This document shows positions 61,893-64,000 of a stretch of 64,000 nt of DNA, in pieces. The number at the start of each line of letters is the position of its first letter. The first letter of the stretch is position 1. The stretch is from the NCBI RefSeq assembly GCF_029227915.1, contig NC_079882.1, positions 4,030,001-4,094,000 on the forward strand. Reading direction: 5' to 3'. This DNA is from Hydractinia symbiolongicarpus (lineage: Eukaryota > Cnidaria > Hydrozoa > Anthoathecata > Hydractiniidae). Both the position numbers and the translations under genes were made by a program. The notes beneath the pieces were generated by a model. The model was not told the origin of the DNA. It made no database searches and was given only the letters and a program-made list of their open reading frames with translations.

Positions 61893-64000
61893 GAGACTAG
61901 TCGATTAGGCCCGTGGAAAAATCCACTTAGGCAGAAAAACAATTGAAAAGTTCTGTCATTTGAATTTTGATGACATCAGCAAATATTTCAGTATATTGAA
62001 TATGCCTTTTACTAAAAAAAATAATCTGAAAATGTATAAAAAGAAAGTATATAAGTCATAATTTAACAAAAAAGTTCTTAAAATCTAACACAAAATATCA
62101 AATGTCAAATCGCATGAAATCCTCCCAACAAAACTTCAGACAAAATATGAAAAACAACGGCGTGCAAGGTGTAAAATCTAGTTAGTAGAAAGTTACAACA
62201 TTGACAGTTACAACCCAGACAGTTACGACAACAATAATAATAATGTCAGAGATAACACATATCTCAAATATGTATACATCTTATTATGTGATTATGTTGA
62301 AAACCTTCAATATTTTAATCCGAAGTGTCGAAAATAAAGGCTTGCAACAGTAAGCACAGATCTATGAAATAAGTTCATTACGCATTTTAAACATTGTCTT
62401 TTCCCTAAATGCTTATACAACAATACAACCTGAACAATATCAAAAAGCCAAACTTAAACAAACACAAAACACCTAAAAACAAAAAGTTAAACTTTGAAAA
62501 ATCATTTATTCGGTTGCATACCATCCTCTCCCGAAAAAATATGCACAAAATGTAAAAATTAACCGGTTAACAAAACAATTTTTTGTCTAATGATCCGTAC
62601 TGACTTTACCAAACATTTTAACCTGAAATGTCGAAAAAGCAATGAGCAAGGAGTAAATTTCAAATCAACAAAAATCATTATTTTGAAAACATTGTATATA
62701 TATATGGTCCTTCCTCACAAAAGTTTACAATAAATGTAGAACACAAAGGTTTATGAGGAGCAAATCAAAACATGAACAAAAATCAGTTCAATTGGCATGT
62801 TCTATATTGTCTTCAGCCATAAAATCTTCTACAAAATTGATATGAAACCCATCAAATTCAACTCAGAAAAAGCAGTCGATTAAGTGCATACAAAAATACA
62901 ACTTGTAGAATATCAAATTATTATTTTTAGTATATATAATTGCATATGGTCCTCCCTCACAACAGTTAAATTTTTGCACTAAATTTGCAACACAAAATAC
63001 AAATTCTAAATAATTCCTATGGTTTTCCTCAAAAGTTTAATCAAAATATAAAAGATGAGAGGTGAACGACAAAATCAAAATTTGCTGAATTTAATTATTT
63101 TGGTATATATATGTCTATTGATATATATATGCCCTTTATAACAATATTTCAATCCAAAATGTGAAAAAGAAAAACAGTTTGCAACAAAATCAGTTATTCT
63201 GATGATATTGCATACACTTTTTCTCCACAAAAGTGTAAAAAAAGAATGGTTGTAGGAAATACTTCTGATTCAACAAAAATCAGTATTTGCATCTTGTACT
63301 CATTAAATATTACCCAAAATTTCAAAATACTGTGATTTGGAACGCATCAAATTTATAAATAGAGAGAGATCAGTCATTTTGGTATGTTGTACAGAGTCCT
63401 GCCCGGTAAGAATTTATACAAAATATAAAAAAAAGTTTTTTCGGTGTTGTACTCCCTCAAAAGTTGAAACTTTTCTTAATTGAGACAAAATGCCATAAAC
63501 AAAAACATTTTAGTCAGAACATCTAGAACAACAAAAATCACTACACTTAAGGTACCAGAATTACTACATGTTAAATAAAAATCGTTTCGTCATATTGCAT
63601 GTAACCGATGTATATAAGTTTAGTTACACAAAATGTGAAAAATACATTATTTGCATACACAAATTGTGAAAAATACATTATTTGCTTAAAAACAGTCCTT
63701 AAACTCTTCTTAAATATTATGTAATACTTTTTTAAAAGTTGTTGTGGCTTGTTAATTTAAGCTTAAAATGTCAATTAAAATAAGTTACAGTCACATTCTT
63801 AGCAAAGACCACTAAGATTAGCTTACATGTAAAAAGCAACATAAAACTGAAGCTAACATAAGGTAGCTACAGCAGCTAATAGCTGGTCACTTAAATATAA
63901 ACTGGAGACTTAGCTAGGTATAAAGAACATGGCTACATATTTCTAAATTCCTAGCTACACCTAGCTAGTTGTTGTTGGTGTGGTTGATGCTAGCTAACAA
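61893..64000. repeat. 2,462 bp tandem duplication, unit 2 (runs off the window)
   Basis: Second copy of 59431-61892, nearly identical, with small indels (for example extra TATATA near 63105 and a shorter A-rich run near 63435). It is cut at the window edge after about 2.1 kb. Confidence 0.95.

Overview
The window is eukaryotic: AT-rich, with genes split by GT-AG introns, single-exon seven-transmembrane receptors and a heavy load of eukaryotic transposons (Penelope-like elements, a Helitron, a LINE, a tRNA-derived SINE, hairpin MITE-like repeats). The compact SEC24 gene, a lineage-specific receptor cluster, abundant Penelope-like elements and dispersed 'cgcgaaa' repeats suggest an invertebrate, most likely a cnidarian and possibly a hydrozoan. 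That placement is inference.

Layout. (1) 1.4-13.9 kb: a SEC24A/B-type COPII coat gene on the + strand. I could follow 26 coding exons with matching splice phases to a 993-residue protein. Its 4.2 kb second intron holds a dead Penelope-like fragment, a 716 bp direct duplication and two long (TA)n arrays. (2) 13.9-20 kb: no gene seen, one candidate SINE. (3) 20.1-46.1 kb: three paralogous single-exon class A GPCR genes, all on +, at 20.1, 40.3 and 44.8 kb. The 19 kb between the first two is filled by a (TA)n array, transposon debris including a Helitron, a 3.4 kb block present twice in tandem, a THAP-domain pseudogene and an 18 bp minisatellite. The duplicated block pairs a 5'-truncated Penelope-like element on - with a small, apparently spliced, unrecognised gene on +. 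(4) 46.3-48.2 kb: a cluster of degenerate hairpin repeats. (5) 49.3-50.6 kb: an ADP-ribosyltransferase gene on - with a complete R-S-ExE triad. (6) 51.7-53.4 kb: LINE remnants with a (ATT)n tail. (7) 56.6-59.2 kb: a long inverted repeat of about 1.2 kb per arm. (8) 59.4-64.0 kb: a 2,462 bp tandem duplication whose second copy runs off the window.

SEC24 is a housekeeping secretory gene and shows no functional link to the rest. The three receptors form a local family with a six-cysteine ectodomain and an unusual core: Asp at 3.32, DPxxY in TM7, and no Cys at 3.25 or in a short second extracellular loop. SEC24, the ADP-ribosyltransferase and receptors 1 and 3 each have a good 3' splice site 2-22 bases before the ATG, suggesting 5'UTR introns or spliced-leader addition.
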